A DNA stretch of 45,753 nt from RUG14223 sp051881075 (GTDB lineage Bacteria; Bacillota; Clostridia; Oscillospirales; Acutalibacteraceae): NCBI GenBank assembly GCA_051881075.1, contig JBJEPE010000068.1, positions 1 to 45,753 on the forward strand, written 5' to 3'. Below the pieces are notes generated by a model that saw nothing but the letters and a program-made list of their open reading frames with translations, was not told the origin of the DNA and searched no databases. Numbering within the stretch: the stretch's first letter is position 1; every line of letters begins with the position of its first letter. The position numbers and the translations under genes were made by a program. This document shows positions 7,479 through 15,270 of the stretch, one piece after another.

Positions 7479-8519
7479 TTAAAAATATACTATGTTAGCG
7501 TCGGACATAATGTCACTTACCTCAAAGCTGTTTTTAAGCTCTTTGCTAACTAAAAGGTCATAATTCTTAGTGAGGATAACCGCCTTATACTCAGGGTTTT
7601 CGTCCAAAAATTTCAGTGTCTTTTCAGTACCCATTACAAAAAACGCAGTCGACAGTCCATCGCCGTCTATCGGCTTGTCGGTAACTACTGTAACAGATAC
7701 AATATCCGTTTCTGCCGGTGCGCCGGTAGCGGGGTCTATTATATGATGATATGTCTTGCCGTCCTGAACAAAATAACGCTGATATCCGCCGGAGGTTATG
7801 GCCGCCTCATTTATAAGTGAAAGTACACCTATGTAGCAGTCTGAATAATCAGGATGCTGTATGCCTACTCTCCATGCAGAGCCGTCAGGCTTAGTACCGA
7901 GTACCTGTACGTTACCGCCTAATGAAACTATAGCCGACTCTACACCGGACTTCTCCATACTGCTTATCATCTTTGATGAAATATATCCCTTGGCTATTCC
8001 ACCCAAGTCTATCTGCATACCTGTCATAAGCCTTACGCTTAATGTATCGGGGTCAAGCATGATATTATTGCTGTTTACATTGCGTTTAAGGCGTTCTATC
8101 TCTTCCATGTCAGGAATTTTATACTCATCAGTTGTAAACCCCCATGCCTTAACCAGAGGATAAACCGATATATCAAATGCGCCGTCGGTCATATCGTGTA
8201 CACGTTTGGCGGAATTGATTATGTTATAAATATCTGTAGAAACCTTCTTGTATTCTCCGCCGCTCTTATTAAGCATAGCGATCTCGCTTGTTTCCTCTGT
8301 TACTGAGAGTCGTGCCTCGTAATCATCAAGAGCCTCTTCCATAGTATCAAAAACATCGTCATGCTCGCCGTAAATAGTGATATCTATAACGGTATCAAGT
8401 GCAAGATATTTGCGTGAATCCTTTTCTGACTCGTCTGATTGCGGCCTTTTAAGGTCACAACCGCAAAAGCATACTGCGAAAGCGACTACAAGCAGGGATG
8501 ATAATAATTTTTTTAGCAT
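7479..8519 (-). CDS. apbE: FAD:protein FMN transferase, lipoprotein
   Basis: A 346-residue protein with a lipoprotein signal ending F-C-G-C (Cys about 21). ApbE motifs appear in order: L-D-T-V-I-D-I-T-I-Y-G, G-A-F-D-I-S-V-Y-P-L-V-K-A-W-G-F, I-D-L-G-G-I-A-K-G-Y, S-L-G-G-N-V-Q-V-L-G and H-H-I-I-D-P-A-T-G. The family uses FAD and Mg2+ to attach FMN covalently to Thr/Ser of extracytoplasmic redox proteins such as Rnf and Nqr subunits. No Rnf gene is in the window, so the substrate is encoded elsewhere. It sits between a 39-residue membrane protein upstream and a five-helix membrane protein downstream. Confidence 0.94.
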   Translation of the reverse strand: MLKKLLSSLLVVAFAVCFCGCDLKRPQSDESEKDSRKYLALDTVIDITIYGEHDDVFDTMEEALDDYEARLSVTEETSEIAMLNKSGGEYKKVSTDIYNIINSAKRVHDMTDGAFDISVYPLVKAWGFTTDEYKIPDMEEIERLKRNVNSNNIMLDPDTLSVRLMTGMQIDLGGIAKGYISSKMISSMEKSGVESAIVSLGGNVQVLGTKPDGSAWRVGIQHPDYSDCYIGVLSLINEAAITSGGYQRYFVQDGKTYHHIIDPATGAPAETDIVSVTVVTDKPIDGDGLSTAFFVMGTEKTLKFLDENPEYKAVILTKNYDLLVSKELKNSFEVSDIMSDANIVYF

Positions 8520-8533
8520 ATGTTTCTCCTATA

Positions 8534-8653
8534 TCAAATAGATGTTACCACAGTAAGTAAAACAGAGCCAAGCATAAGCGCCGCACAAACTATTGCAACT
8601 ACCTTAACAAACATATTGTATCTTTTTGTTCCGCTTTTCTTCTTATTTGCCAT
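8534..8653 (-). CDS. 39-residue single-pass membrane protein (DUF4044-like)
   Basis: A short gene with ATG at 8653 and AAAGGA nine bases upstream. The product is a basic N-terminus (K-K-K-S-G-T-K-R), then one membrane helix running through V-A-I-V-C-A-A-L-M-L-G-S-V-L-L to the end. This layout resembles the DUF4044 small membrane proteins found across Clostridia, whose role is unknown. The stop is 14 bases before the ApbE start codon, which suggests co-transcription. That the gene is real is supported by its ribosome-binding site and coherent helix; the family call is tentative. Confidence 0.68.
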   Translation of the reverse strand: MANKKKSGTKRYNMFVKVVAIVCAALMLGSVLLTVVTSI

Positions 8654-8877
8654 TAAATCAAATCCTTTCATGATATCCCATAAATAAATCGATATTGTAT
8701 TATTGACTTACTATTAAAAAAACTATTGTAGATATTAATTATACATTGCATTTGTTAAAAATTCAACCCTATTTTAATAAGGTATTAAAATAATAACAAT
8801 GACCTTTTTATTATAGCAGGTATGTTATTATTGTACATTTATTGTATATATTATCGTTTTAGTCTATTTAAAAATTA

Positions 8878-8906
8878 TTGACTTTAGGCTGTAATAGCTG
8901 TATAAT
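8878..8906 (+). promoter_or_regulatory. Strong sigma-A promoter of tRNA-Ala
   Basis: TTGACT (8878-8883) and TATAAT (8901-8906) are 17 bases apart. The expected start near 8913 leaves about a 30-base leader before the tRNA. Confidence 0.85.
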
Positions 8907-8941
8907 TTATATGTTCAAAAAATACATATAGTTTTATATTT

Positions 8942-9017
8942 GGGGGTGTAGCTCACCTGGTAGAGCGATACGTTCGCAACGTATAGGTAGTCGGTTCGAG
9001 TCCGATCATCTCCACCA
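8942..9017 (+). tRNA. tRNA-Ala (anticodon CGC)
   Basis: The full cloverleaf can be drawn: a 7-bp acceptor stem (with two G-U pairs), D-arm GCTC/GAGC, anticodon stem ATACG/CGTAT with loop TTCGCAA (anticodon CGC, decoding GCG), a five-base variable loop, and T-arm GTCGG/CCGAT with loop TTCGAGT. The 3' CCA is encoded. It has its own promoter and a 20-bp hairpin right after it. Confidence 0.95.
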
Positions 9018-9062
9018 GAAAATAAACACCTTTTGTCTACCGGACAAAAGGTGTTTATTTTC
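9018..9062 (+). terminator. Terminator-type 20-bp hairpin after tRNA-Ala
   Basis: A perfect 20-bp stem (9018-9037 with 9043-9062) surrounds the loop TACCG. The 3' arm ends in TTTATTTT, so the U-rich part is inside the stem. It starts at the base after the tRNA CCA. A partial second copy (9296-9329) is part of the tandem duplication. Confidence 0.7.
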
Positions 9063-9066
9063 AACT

Positions 9067-9226
9067 AAATCCACCCTGTCGGGTGGGTGAAATCAGCTTT
9101 GCTGATGAAATCTCCTGCGGAGATGAAATCCGCTGTGATCAGCGGATTGGTGGATTTAATTTCATCTGCTAAGCAGATTTCATCCGAGGGTACTCGGATT
9201 TCATCGCGCTCTGCGCGATTTCATTA
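9067..9226. repeat. Nested multi-hairpin element, copy 1
   Basis: AAATCCACC (9067-9075) pairs with GGTGGATTT (9149-9157). Short hairpins follow one another, each starting and ending in AT: ATCAGC/GCTGAT, ATCTCC/GGAGAT, ATCCGCT/AGCGGAT, ATCTGC/GCAGAT, ATCCGAG/CTCGGAT and ATCGCGC/GCGCGAT. In the left half the hairpins are joined by GAA; in the right half by TTC, its complement. The stem sequences differ while the linkers are constant. No protein gene is evident. Similar hairpin strings in gut Clostridia are commonly mis-annotated as short Met-Lys-Ser-rich proteins (recollection, not checked). Confidence 0.8.
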
Positions 9227-9333
9227 TCTACAAAGTTTGCTATTAAAATATTGGGACTGTCTGAAAATATAAAAGGACATTACTCTTTATGTAATCCTTT
9301 TGTCTACCGGACAAAAGGTGTTTATTTTCAACT

Positions 9334-9493
9334 AAATCCACCCTGTCGGGTGGGTGAAATCAGCTTTGCTGATGAAATCTCCTGCGGAGATGAAATCCGC
9401 TGTGATCAGCGGATTGGTGGATTTAATTTCATCTGCTAAGCAGATTTCATCCGAGGGTACTCGGATTTCATCGCGCTCTGCGCGATTTCATTA
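9334..9493. repeat. Nested multi-hairpin element, copy 2
   Basis: Same sequence and fold as copy 1, 267 bases further on, inside the second unit of the tandem duplication. Confidence 0.8.
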
Positions 9494-9539
9494 TCTACAA
9501 AGTTTGCTATTAAAATATTGGGACTGTCTGAAAATATAA

Positions 9540-9710
9540 AAGGACATTACTCTTTATGTAATCAGCTTGAAAGAAGCGGTACAAGCAGGCAACAAAGCCA
9601 AAAGCGTATTACATGACTGCGGCTCTATTCGCAGAATGTTAATTTTCTCCATAAACACCGCCAAGGAGAACAGTAATATAAAGAAAGTGAGCAATAGAGA
9701 TTTAAGTTAA
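9540..9710 (+). pseudogene. Possible gene remnant after the hairpin repeats
   Basis: One frame stays open for 56 codons to a TAA at 9708-9710 and has gene-like composition (K-E-A-V-Q-A-G-N-K-A-K-S-V-L-H-D, then R-M-L-I-F-S-I-N-T-A-K-E-N). It has no start codon or ribosome-binding site, and its 5' end runs into the duplicated unit. I do not recognise the family. It may be the tail of a gene interrupted by the repeat, or chance. Confidence 0.25.
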
Positions 9711-9795
9711 AATAACAAAAGGGTATTTTGATATACTACTCTTATCCGTTCCTATACCTGTTTTGCTCTTTGGCAGAAAACAACATACAGCATAA

Positions 9796-9818
9796 AACCG
9801 CTGTATAGCTCAGCGGTT
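9796..9818 (+). promoter_or_regulatory. Leader hairpin upstream of queT
   Basis: AACCGCT/AGCGGTT with a nine-base loop is followed by AATTTTATAT, like a weak intrinsic terminator, 40 bases before the queT start. queT genes in Firmicutes are often under preQ1 riboswitch control, so this could be the expression platform. I could not fit the preceding bases (about 9715-9795) to the preQ1-I consensus and cannot test classes II and III by eye. Confidence 0.3.
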
Positions 9819-9857
9819 AATTTTATATATTACTATTAGACAAAGGAAAGTGAAAAA

Positions 9858-10370
9858 ATGAAAAACAAAAAGCTCTTATACTTAACTCAAAGCGCAATGA
9901 TCGCTGCTATATATGCGGCTCTCACACTTATCTGCTCGGCATGGTCGTTCACAGCTAATCAGCTTCGTGTATCAGAGGCACTCACTATTTTACCTATATT
10001 CACTCCCTGCGCTATACCGGGGCTTACTATAGGCTGCTTTCTCTCTAATCTTGCCAGCCCTGTGGGCGTACTTGACTGCATTTTCGGAACGCTTGCAACC
10101 TTGCTTGCCGCCTTGTGTACAAGAGCATTACGTAATGTAAGAATACGCAAGATACCGTTTTTAGCACCGCTTCCGCCTGTTGTATTTAATGCTGTAATAG
10201 TAGGCGCATTAATATCATACACAATGCCTGAGGGCTTTACCGTTGCCGCATTTATTGCGTCCGGTTTAAGCGTAGGCTTGGGCGAACTTATCGTGTGCTA
10301 TGTATTCGGCATACCGCTTGCGTTAGGTCTTGAAAAAAGCGGACTGTCTAAAAAGATTTTCCACTCTTAA
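9858..10370 (+). CDS. queT: QueT family queuosine-precursor transporter
   Basis: A 170-residue membrane protein with five to six segments, the expected size for the substrate-binding S component of an ECF-type transporter. Family features are the early Q-S-A-M-I-A-A-I-Y-A-A-L-T segment, the N-Q-L-R-V-S-E-A-L-T-I-L-P motif, and the G-L-T-I-G-C-F-L-S-N-L and L-D-C-I-F-G-T-L-A-T-L stretches. QueT proteins import queuosine precursors such as preQ1 for tRNA modification, working with ECF energising subunits encoded elsewhere. AGGAAAG precedes the ATG. A terminator-like hairpin lies in the leader. Confidence 0.92.
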   Translation: MKNKKLLYLTQSAMIAAIYAALTLICSAWSFTANQLRVSEALTILPIFTPCAIPGLTIGCFLSNLASPVGVLDCIFGTLATLLAALCTRALRNVRIRKIPFLAPLPPVVFNAVIVGALISYTMPEGFTVAAFIASGLSVGLGELIVCYVFGIPLALGLEKSGLSKKIFHS

Positions 10371-10555
10371 CAGAATAATTACATATGCACAACGCACTAT
10401 ATATTAAGTTTGATTAAGTATATATTTCTTTTATCTTAAAAAATCGTTAAGAATATTGTATTATTCTAATTCAGAAAAATAAATTGATTTGAATATATTA
10501 AGATAAATATGTATTATTTTTAGTTTTTAGCAGTTCACTGCGGAAAGGATAAATT

Positions 10556-11389
10556 ATGAACAAGACAGAATTACAAAAGCTTGCCTGTAAGGTTCGTATG
10601 GGCGTTATTGAGGCAGTATATAGCGCAAAATCCGGTCACCCCGGCGGATCTCTATCAGCATCAGACATCTTTACTTATTTATACTTTAAAGAAATGAATA
10701 TAAACCCTGATGATCCCAAGATGGCGGACAGAGATAGATTTGTTCTTTCTAAGGGACATTGCTGTCCGGGACTTTACTCAACACTAGCACTAAGAGGATA
10801 TTTTCCCGCTGATGAGCTTAAGTCATTACGTCATGTTGGTGCAATGCTTCAGGGACATCCCGATATGAAGGGTACACCCGGTATTGATATGAGCTCAGGC
10901 TCACTCGGTCAGGGCTTATCAGCGGCTTGCGGTATGGCACTTGCAGGAAAGCTGGATAAAAAGGATTACAGAGTTTACGCACTTTTAGGTGACGGTGAAT
11001 CGGAAGAAGGTCAGGTTTGGGAGGCCTGTATGTTTGCGGCTCACAATAAGCTTGACAATCTTTGTGCTATTATAGATTGTAACGGATTACAGATAGACGG
11101 CCCTGTTTCACAGGTTTGCTCTATTGAGCCTATTGACAAGAAGCTTGAAGCATTCGGATTTGAGGTTGCTGTTATTAACGGTCATGATTTTGACGAGATA
11201 GAGGCAGCATTCAATAAGGCAAGAGCTACTAAAGGCAAGCCATTCGCCATTGTAGCAAGAACTACTAAGGGCAAGGGCGTATCATATATGGAAAATCAGG
11301 TTGGCTGGCACGGCGCCGCACCAAACGCAGAACAGTATGAGCAGGCTATGACTGAGCTTAAGGCTCAATTAGCAGGACTGGAGGGATAA
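10556..11389 (+). CDS. tktA: Transketolase, N-terminal (TPP-binding) subunit
   Basis: A 277-residue half-transketolase. It carries S-G-H-P-G-G-S-L near residue 27 and the thiamine-diphosphate motif L-G-D-G-E-S-E-E-G-Q-V-W-E ending near D-C-N-G-L-Q-I-D-G. Full-length transketolase is about 660 residues; split forms with a separate C-terminal subunit two bases downstream are normal in Clostridia and Archaea. The enzyme moves two-carbon units between sugar phosphates in the non-oxidative pentose phosphate pathway. GGAAAGGA precedes the ATG. The 185-base gap upstream (10371-10555) is AT-rich and I identify no clear promoter there. Confidence 0.96.
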   Translation: MNKTELQKLACKVRMGVIEAVYSAKSGHPGGSLSASDIFTYLYFKEMNINPDDPKMADRDRFVLSKGHCCPGLYSTLALRGYFPADELKSLRHVGAMLQGHPDMKGTPGIDMSSGSLGQGLSAACGMALAGKLDKKDYRVYALLGDGESEEGQVWEACMFAAHNKLDNLCAIIDCNGLQIDGPVSQVCSIEPIDKKLEAFGFEVAVINGHDFDEIEAAFNKARATKGKPFAIVARTTKGKGVSYMENQVGWHGAAPNAEQYEQAMTELKAQLAGLEG

Positions 11390-11391
11390 TC

Positions 11392-12333
11392 ATGGCAGAT
11401 ATGGTAAAAAAGGCAACCAGAGAGAGCTTTGGTGAAGCTTTATGTGAAGTAGCAAAGGTAAATGACAAGGTAATTGTGCTTGACGCTGACCTTGCCGCCG
11501 CTACAAAGACATCAATATTCAAGAAAGCATATCCGGATCGCTTTATAGATTGCGGTATAGCAGAGTGTGACATGGTAGGCATTTCCGCAGGACTTGCAAC
11601 TTGTGGCAAAATTCCGTTCTGCGCATCATTTGCAATGTTCTCAGCAGGACGTGCATTTGAGCAGGTACGCAACAGCGTAGCATATCCTAAGCTGAATGTT
11701 AAGATAGTAGGCTCTCATGCAGGTATATCAGTAGGTGAAGACGGTGCAACACATCAATGCTGTGAGGATATAGCTCTTATGCGTGCTATTCCTAACATGG
11801 TAGTACTTAATCCTGCGGATCACTATGAGATGATAGCCGCAGTAAAGGCCGCCGCCGAGTATTACGGCCCGGTTTATATCAGACTTGGCAGACTTGCTAT
11901 AGAAAGCTTTAACGATCCCGACAACGGATATAAGTTTGAGATAGGCAAGGGCATAACATTGCGTGATGGTAACGATATCACCGTTATAGCTACCGGTCTT
12001 GCAGTAGGAGAGGCTATAAAGGCGGTAGATGAGCTTAAGGAAAGCGGAATTAACGCAAGACTTATCAATATGCACACAATTAAGCCTATTGATAAAGAGC
12101 TTATAATAAAAGCCGCTAAAGAAACAGGAAAGATAGTTACCGTTGAAGAGCATAGCGTTATAGGCGGCTTAGGCGAAGCCGTTGCCTCTGTGCTTGCTCA
12201 GGAATGTCCTGTACCGGTTAAGATGATAGGTATCAATGACCGCTTCGGCTATTCAGGCCCTGCAAAAGAACTGCTTAAGATATTTGGAATAAGTCAGGAA
12301 AACATTATTTCTACAGTTAAAGATTTTATCTGA
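11392..12333 (+). CDS. tktB: Transketolase, C-terminal subunit
   Basis: A 313-residue protein carrying the pyrimidine-binding and C-terminal domains: D-A-D-L-A-A-A-T-K-T near the start, D-C-G-I-A-E-C-D-M-V-G with the catalytic glutamate, and V-G-S-H-A-G-I-S-V-G-E-D-G-A-T-H-Q. GGAGGGATAATC before its ATG overlaps the end of the N-terminal subunit, so the two are made in equal amounts and assemble into the active enzyme. A strong terminator closes the operon. Confidence 0.96.
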   Translation: MADMVKKATRESFGEALCEVAKVNDKVIVLDADLAAATKTSIFKKAYPDRFIDCGIAECDMVGISAGLATCGKIPFCASFAMFSAGRAFEQVRNSVAYPKLNVKIVGSHAGISVGEDGATHQCCEDIALMRAIPNMVVLNPADHYEMIAAVKAAAEYYGPVYIRLGRLAIESFNDPDNGYKFEIGKGITLRDGNDITVIATGLAVGEAIKAVDELKESGINARLINMHTIKPIDKELIIKAAKETGKIVTVEEHSVIGGLGEAVASVLAQECPVPVKMIGINDRFGYSGPAKELLKIFGISQENIISTVKDFI

Positions 12334-12367
12334 TATATTTTTAGAGATAATTTAATAAGATAAAAAC

Positions 12368-12415
12368 AACGTCCGTATTTGTGCCAAAAGGTGCAATTAC
12401 GGACGTTATTTTATT
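12368..12415 (+). terminator. Terminator of the transketolase operon
   Basis: AACGTCCGTA at 12368-12377 pairs with TACGGACGTT at 12398-12407; ATTTTATTT follows. An inner GTGCC/GGTGC pairing extends the hairpin. Confidence 0.85.
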
Positions 12416-12417
12416 TG

Positions 12418-15216
12418 TTATTCTTCTTTATATGTAACTCTGTCGTTGATTATGTAACGTTTATCTCTGCCCTCAGGTAATATAGGTCTGCGTATGACTA
12501 CATCCCCGTACTCGGTTTTTATAGTTATCGGGTCATAAAATTCATCATAGACCACGTCTTCATCAAAAGGCTCTGCCGCAAGCACCTCACTGATTATCGT
12601 ATTATTCGAATCACTTGCAAACTCCAGCATAAACTTATATACCGCTTCTATATTTTGGTTAAGCTCAATATCATCGGTTACATTAAACATTTCTCTGCAC
12701 GATGCAAAATATATAGACTCATCATCTACATATGTATCACCCAAGAATACTACATACTCATAATCTTTCTTTAGCGGTTCGTGGGTATATGAGGTATATA
12801 GGGTTCCGTCATCACTCAATGCCGCAAAATCCATTATTACTATCTCGTCGCCAAGCTTTTTGCCGGTTGTATTCTTATACACCTTAGTAACCTCTGCCGT
12901 CCTTAGTGATATATTTCTGCTACTTTCTTTACTATGATAGCAAAAATAGCTGTTTTTATTAGTAAGTTCATTTGTAATCTTTACACGCAGAATCAGCGCC
13001 GGGTCAGCTGTCAACAATGAATATGTTTCCAATCCTGCACTTCTTCTTATTGTTTTCTTAGCGTCAGACAGATAAATCCTAGTATTACTATCTAAACTGT
13101 TATCCAATTTAACAGCCTTTAATGCAAAGTTTTTATTTATATTTTCGCCTACTTGAGTTAAGACAATAGTATTATTCTCTACGGAAACCTTATAGTAATT
13201 GTACGTATGGTCTTCCCGTGCTTCACCACGCAAAAGCACCGTTCCGTTAGAATCCTCAACAAAGCATAAATTCTGTGAATGACGTGCAAACATATTGCAA
13301 TACTTATCCCCTGCGATAAACTTTATCATAGAAAATTGTTCTACATCTCCCAAGCCTATCTTACAATACTCCATTTCGCCGTCATTGTCTACATCTATGT
13401 AAGCACTGCAGTATGAATCAGATCCATCAATCATGAAAGCATTATAGCACTCAAATTCCGTACCGTCGATTATATCGCCCTTTGTTTCCTTATCCGAGCT
13501 TTTCTCATCAAAAATGATGTTACCGCCTTTGAAATTAAACACGTATTTATACCCATTATCGGCATTTTGAATTATAAGTCTATTATCATCAGTGCTATAT
13601 GTATATTTAGCAGATGCCTTTGCTTTATCTAAAAAGCTTATTTTGCATGATTTATCGGTTCTGTCAAAGAACATTTCAGGGAACTCGGTCGTAGATTTTC
13701 CAAAGCCTACGTATTGTTCGTCCCTGACATAATTCGGTTTGTCGCCACCAAAAACATAATATCCCTCCGGTTTGGTATATACATAATTATTTATTGGCAT
13801 ATACCGATAGCAATCCCTTGCGCTTATATCGTTTATACCCATACGGTCACCGTTGACTTCCGAATAAAGAAAGTGTGTTTTTGCCTTATTATAGCAGGAT
13901 TTTTCCTGTTCCTCGGCATAGTCTGATAAATTGAATACATCCGACTGCATGGCTAGTGGGAATTTGCTCTTGATATCATCCGTATAATATCCGCCGTCAC
14001 GTGGTGTCCAGTATTCATCAAGAGCATATCCGCCTTTACCGTCTGACTTAACGGTTATGACTGTAGGAATATGCGAGCTACTCTCCTCTGTTATATCTCC
14101 TGATTTATAATTATAGCCGCTAAACATAACAACCATATATACCGTTGTTTTATCGTCGTTATTCTTAACACCAAGTACAATATGATCTTCACAGGCAAAC
14201 TCATATGTAGGTTCTGTTACTTTATTGTGCTTCAAAATCACATCTGTTATATAACGGTCAAGCTTATCATCTACGTCCTTTCCTGTCGGGTTTGTAAGAA
14301 AGCATACAGCCGCAGCTATGCAGGCAAGAATTGAGGCGATTATTATCCAGAATGCAGGTTTTTTATAGCTTAATACTCGTTTTATTCTCTCCTTAACTCC
14401 TACCTCGCCAAAGGCAAGCGGACACATCGCTATACTTCTGCCCCTTGTACTGCATTTAAGCAATGCTTCTGAGTAATTTGCCTTATCAGAGGCAGTCATA
14501 TTTTTAATTACTTTCTCATCACAGGCAAGCTCTATATCTCTGCACAGCAGTATATACGCTACCCATATAAGAGGATTAAACCAATAGACTGCAAGTAATA
14601 CAAAGCCTAATGGCTTCCATAGATGGTCAAGACGCTTAATGTGCGCTTTTTCATGTGCTATTACATTCTTTAATGTATCTCCGTCTATCGCAGACGGCAC
14701 ATATATCCTTGGCCTGATTATACCCAGAATAAACGGTGAATTTATCCTATCGCACAACCATACTTTTTTGTTCAGGGGCTGTGACTCCGCTGTAGTTCGT
14801 CTTAATTTTATATAGCTTATCAAGGCATAAATAAGCATTACCACCAAGCCTATAAGCCAAACATAAGAACCGACTAATCCGATAACCTGCATAGGAGATA
14901 CGCTCTCTGCTATATTCGGTGCAAGGTTTTCGCTTATCACAGGATTTATCGTATTATTAATTATCGGTATGCCGCTGTCTATCTGCGGTGCTTGGGAGTA
15001 AGTTATACCGGGACTTATTACCTCTGCGCTTGGCACAAGGCTGTAAAAGCTTTCAAGTGAGAACGGACAGATAAGCCTTATACCTACCAACGCCCACATT
15101 ACACATCGCAATGACTTTGGTGCTTTCTTAAATAAAAGGCGTAACAGGATTACCGCTATTATAAGCAATCCGGCAGGTATACTCATGTTTATCAGCTTAA
15201 ACAAAAGTTTATCCAT
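12418..15216 (-). CDS. BlaR1-like M56 membrane metallopeptidase sensor, copy A (distal)
   Basis: A 932-residue protein. Residues 1-305 form the M56 membrane protease: membrane helices near 10-30, 40-55, 110-135, 200-225 and 288-306, the zinc motif H188-E-K-A-H192, and the downstream E-L-A-C-D-E motif at about 229-234. BlaR1 family members sense outside and cleave the cognate BlaI repressor inside. The extracellular half (307-932) is not a penicillin-binding domain: I see no S-x-x-K/S-x-N/K-T-G set. It includes a D-V-D-N-D-G-E calcium-loop-like motif near 620 and a C-terminal beta-rich region. Residues 1-450 are nearly identical to copy B, and the rest diverges. It starts three bases after the copy B stop, so it is the last gene of the blaI operon. 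Confidence 0.85.
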   Translation of the reverse strand: MDKLLFKLINMSIPAGLLIIAVILLRLLFKKAPKSLRCVMWALVGIRLICPFSLESFYSLVPSAEVISPGITYSQAPQIDSGIPIINNTINPVISENLAPNIAESVSPMQVIGLVGSYVWLIGLVVMLIYALISYIKLRRTTAESQPLNKKVWLCDRINSPFILGIIRPRIYVPSAIDGDTLKNVIAHEKAHIKRLDHLWKPLGFVLLAVYWFNPLIWVAYILLCRDIELACDEKVIKNMTASDKANYSEALLKCSTRGRSIAMCPLAFGEVGVKERIKRVLSYKKPAFWIIIASILACIAAAVCFLTNPTGKDVDDKLDRYITDVILKHNKVTEPTYEFACEDHIVLGVKNNDDKTTVYMVVMFSGYNYKSGDITEESSSHIPTVITVKSDGKGGYALDEYWTPRDGGYYTDDIKSKFPLAMQSDVFNLSDYAEEQEKSCYNKAKTHFLYSEVNGDRMGINDISARDCYRYMPINNYVYTKPEGYYVFGGDKPNYVRDEQYVGFGKSTTEFPEMFFDRTDKSCKISFLDKAKASAKYTYSTDDNRLIIQNADNGYKYVFNFKGGNIIFDEKSSDKETKGDIIDGTEFECYNAFMIDGSDSYCSAYIDVDNDGEMEYCKIGLGDVEQFSMIKFIAGDKYCNMFARHSQNLCFVEDSNGTVLLRGEAREDHTYNYYKVSVENNTIVLTQVGENINKNFALKAVKLDNSLDSNTRIYLSDAKKTIRRSAGLETYSLLTADPALILRVKITNELTNKNSYFCYHSKESSRNISLRTAEVTKVYKNTTGKKLGDEIVIMDFAALSDDGTLYTSYTHEPLKKDYEYVVFLGDTYVDDESIYFASCREMFNVTDDIELNQNIEAVYKFMLEFASDSNNTIISEVLAAEPFDEDVVYDEFYDPITIKTEYGDVVIRRPILPEGRDKRYIINDRVTYKEE

Positions 15217-15270
15217 TGATTACTCCTCCTTTCTGTAGCTCTCTATCATTTTTTGTACTGCGTTTATATC
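13867..15270 (-). repeat. Duplicated segment, copy A (M56 N-terminal half plus upstream tail)
   Basis: The first 450 codons of copy A match those of copy B nearly base for base at an offset of 2655 bases. The predicted proteins differ only at residues 398, 436 and 447 in this span. Similarity continues upstream of the ATG, where the end of copy B matches the end of blaI. Boundaries are approximate. Confidence 0.85.

Larger units (their letters stand above)
9029..9562. repeat. Exact 267-bp tandem duplication after the tRNA
   Basis: Positions 9029-9295 and 9296-9562 read as the same sequence at an offset of 267 bases. The first junction is gtaat|ccttttg and the second is gtaat|cagcttg. Each unit contains the 3' part of the tRNA terminator hairpin, the multi-hairpin element and a tail hairpin (AAAAGG...CCTTTT with ATTAC/GTAAT inside). 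Identity implies a very recent duplication or ongoing homogenisation. The open frames inside it are by-products of the repeated linkers. Confidence 0.92.

Noticed and set aside
9087..9272. Short Met-Lys-Ser-rich proteins in the tandem repeats (also 9354-9539)
   Set aside because: Their repeated motifs are the linkers of the hairpin element read as codons. No ribosome-binding site is present.
8942..9710. Integrative element inserted at the tRNA-Ala 3' end
   Set aside because: No integrase, no duplicated tRNA 3' end and no cargo genes; only the hairpin repeat follows.
9712..9857. Class I preQ1 riboswitch before queT
   Set aside because: A CTGTT/GGCAG stem followed by AAAACAA is suggestive, but the conserved loop residues are missing; kept only as an unassigned leader hairpin.
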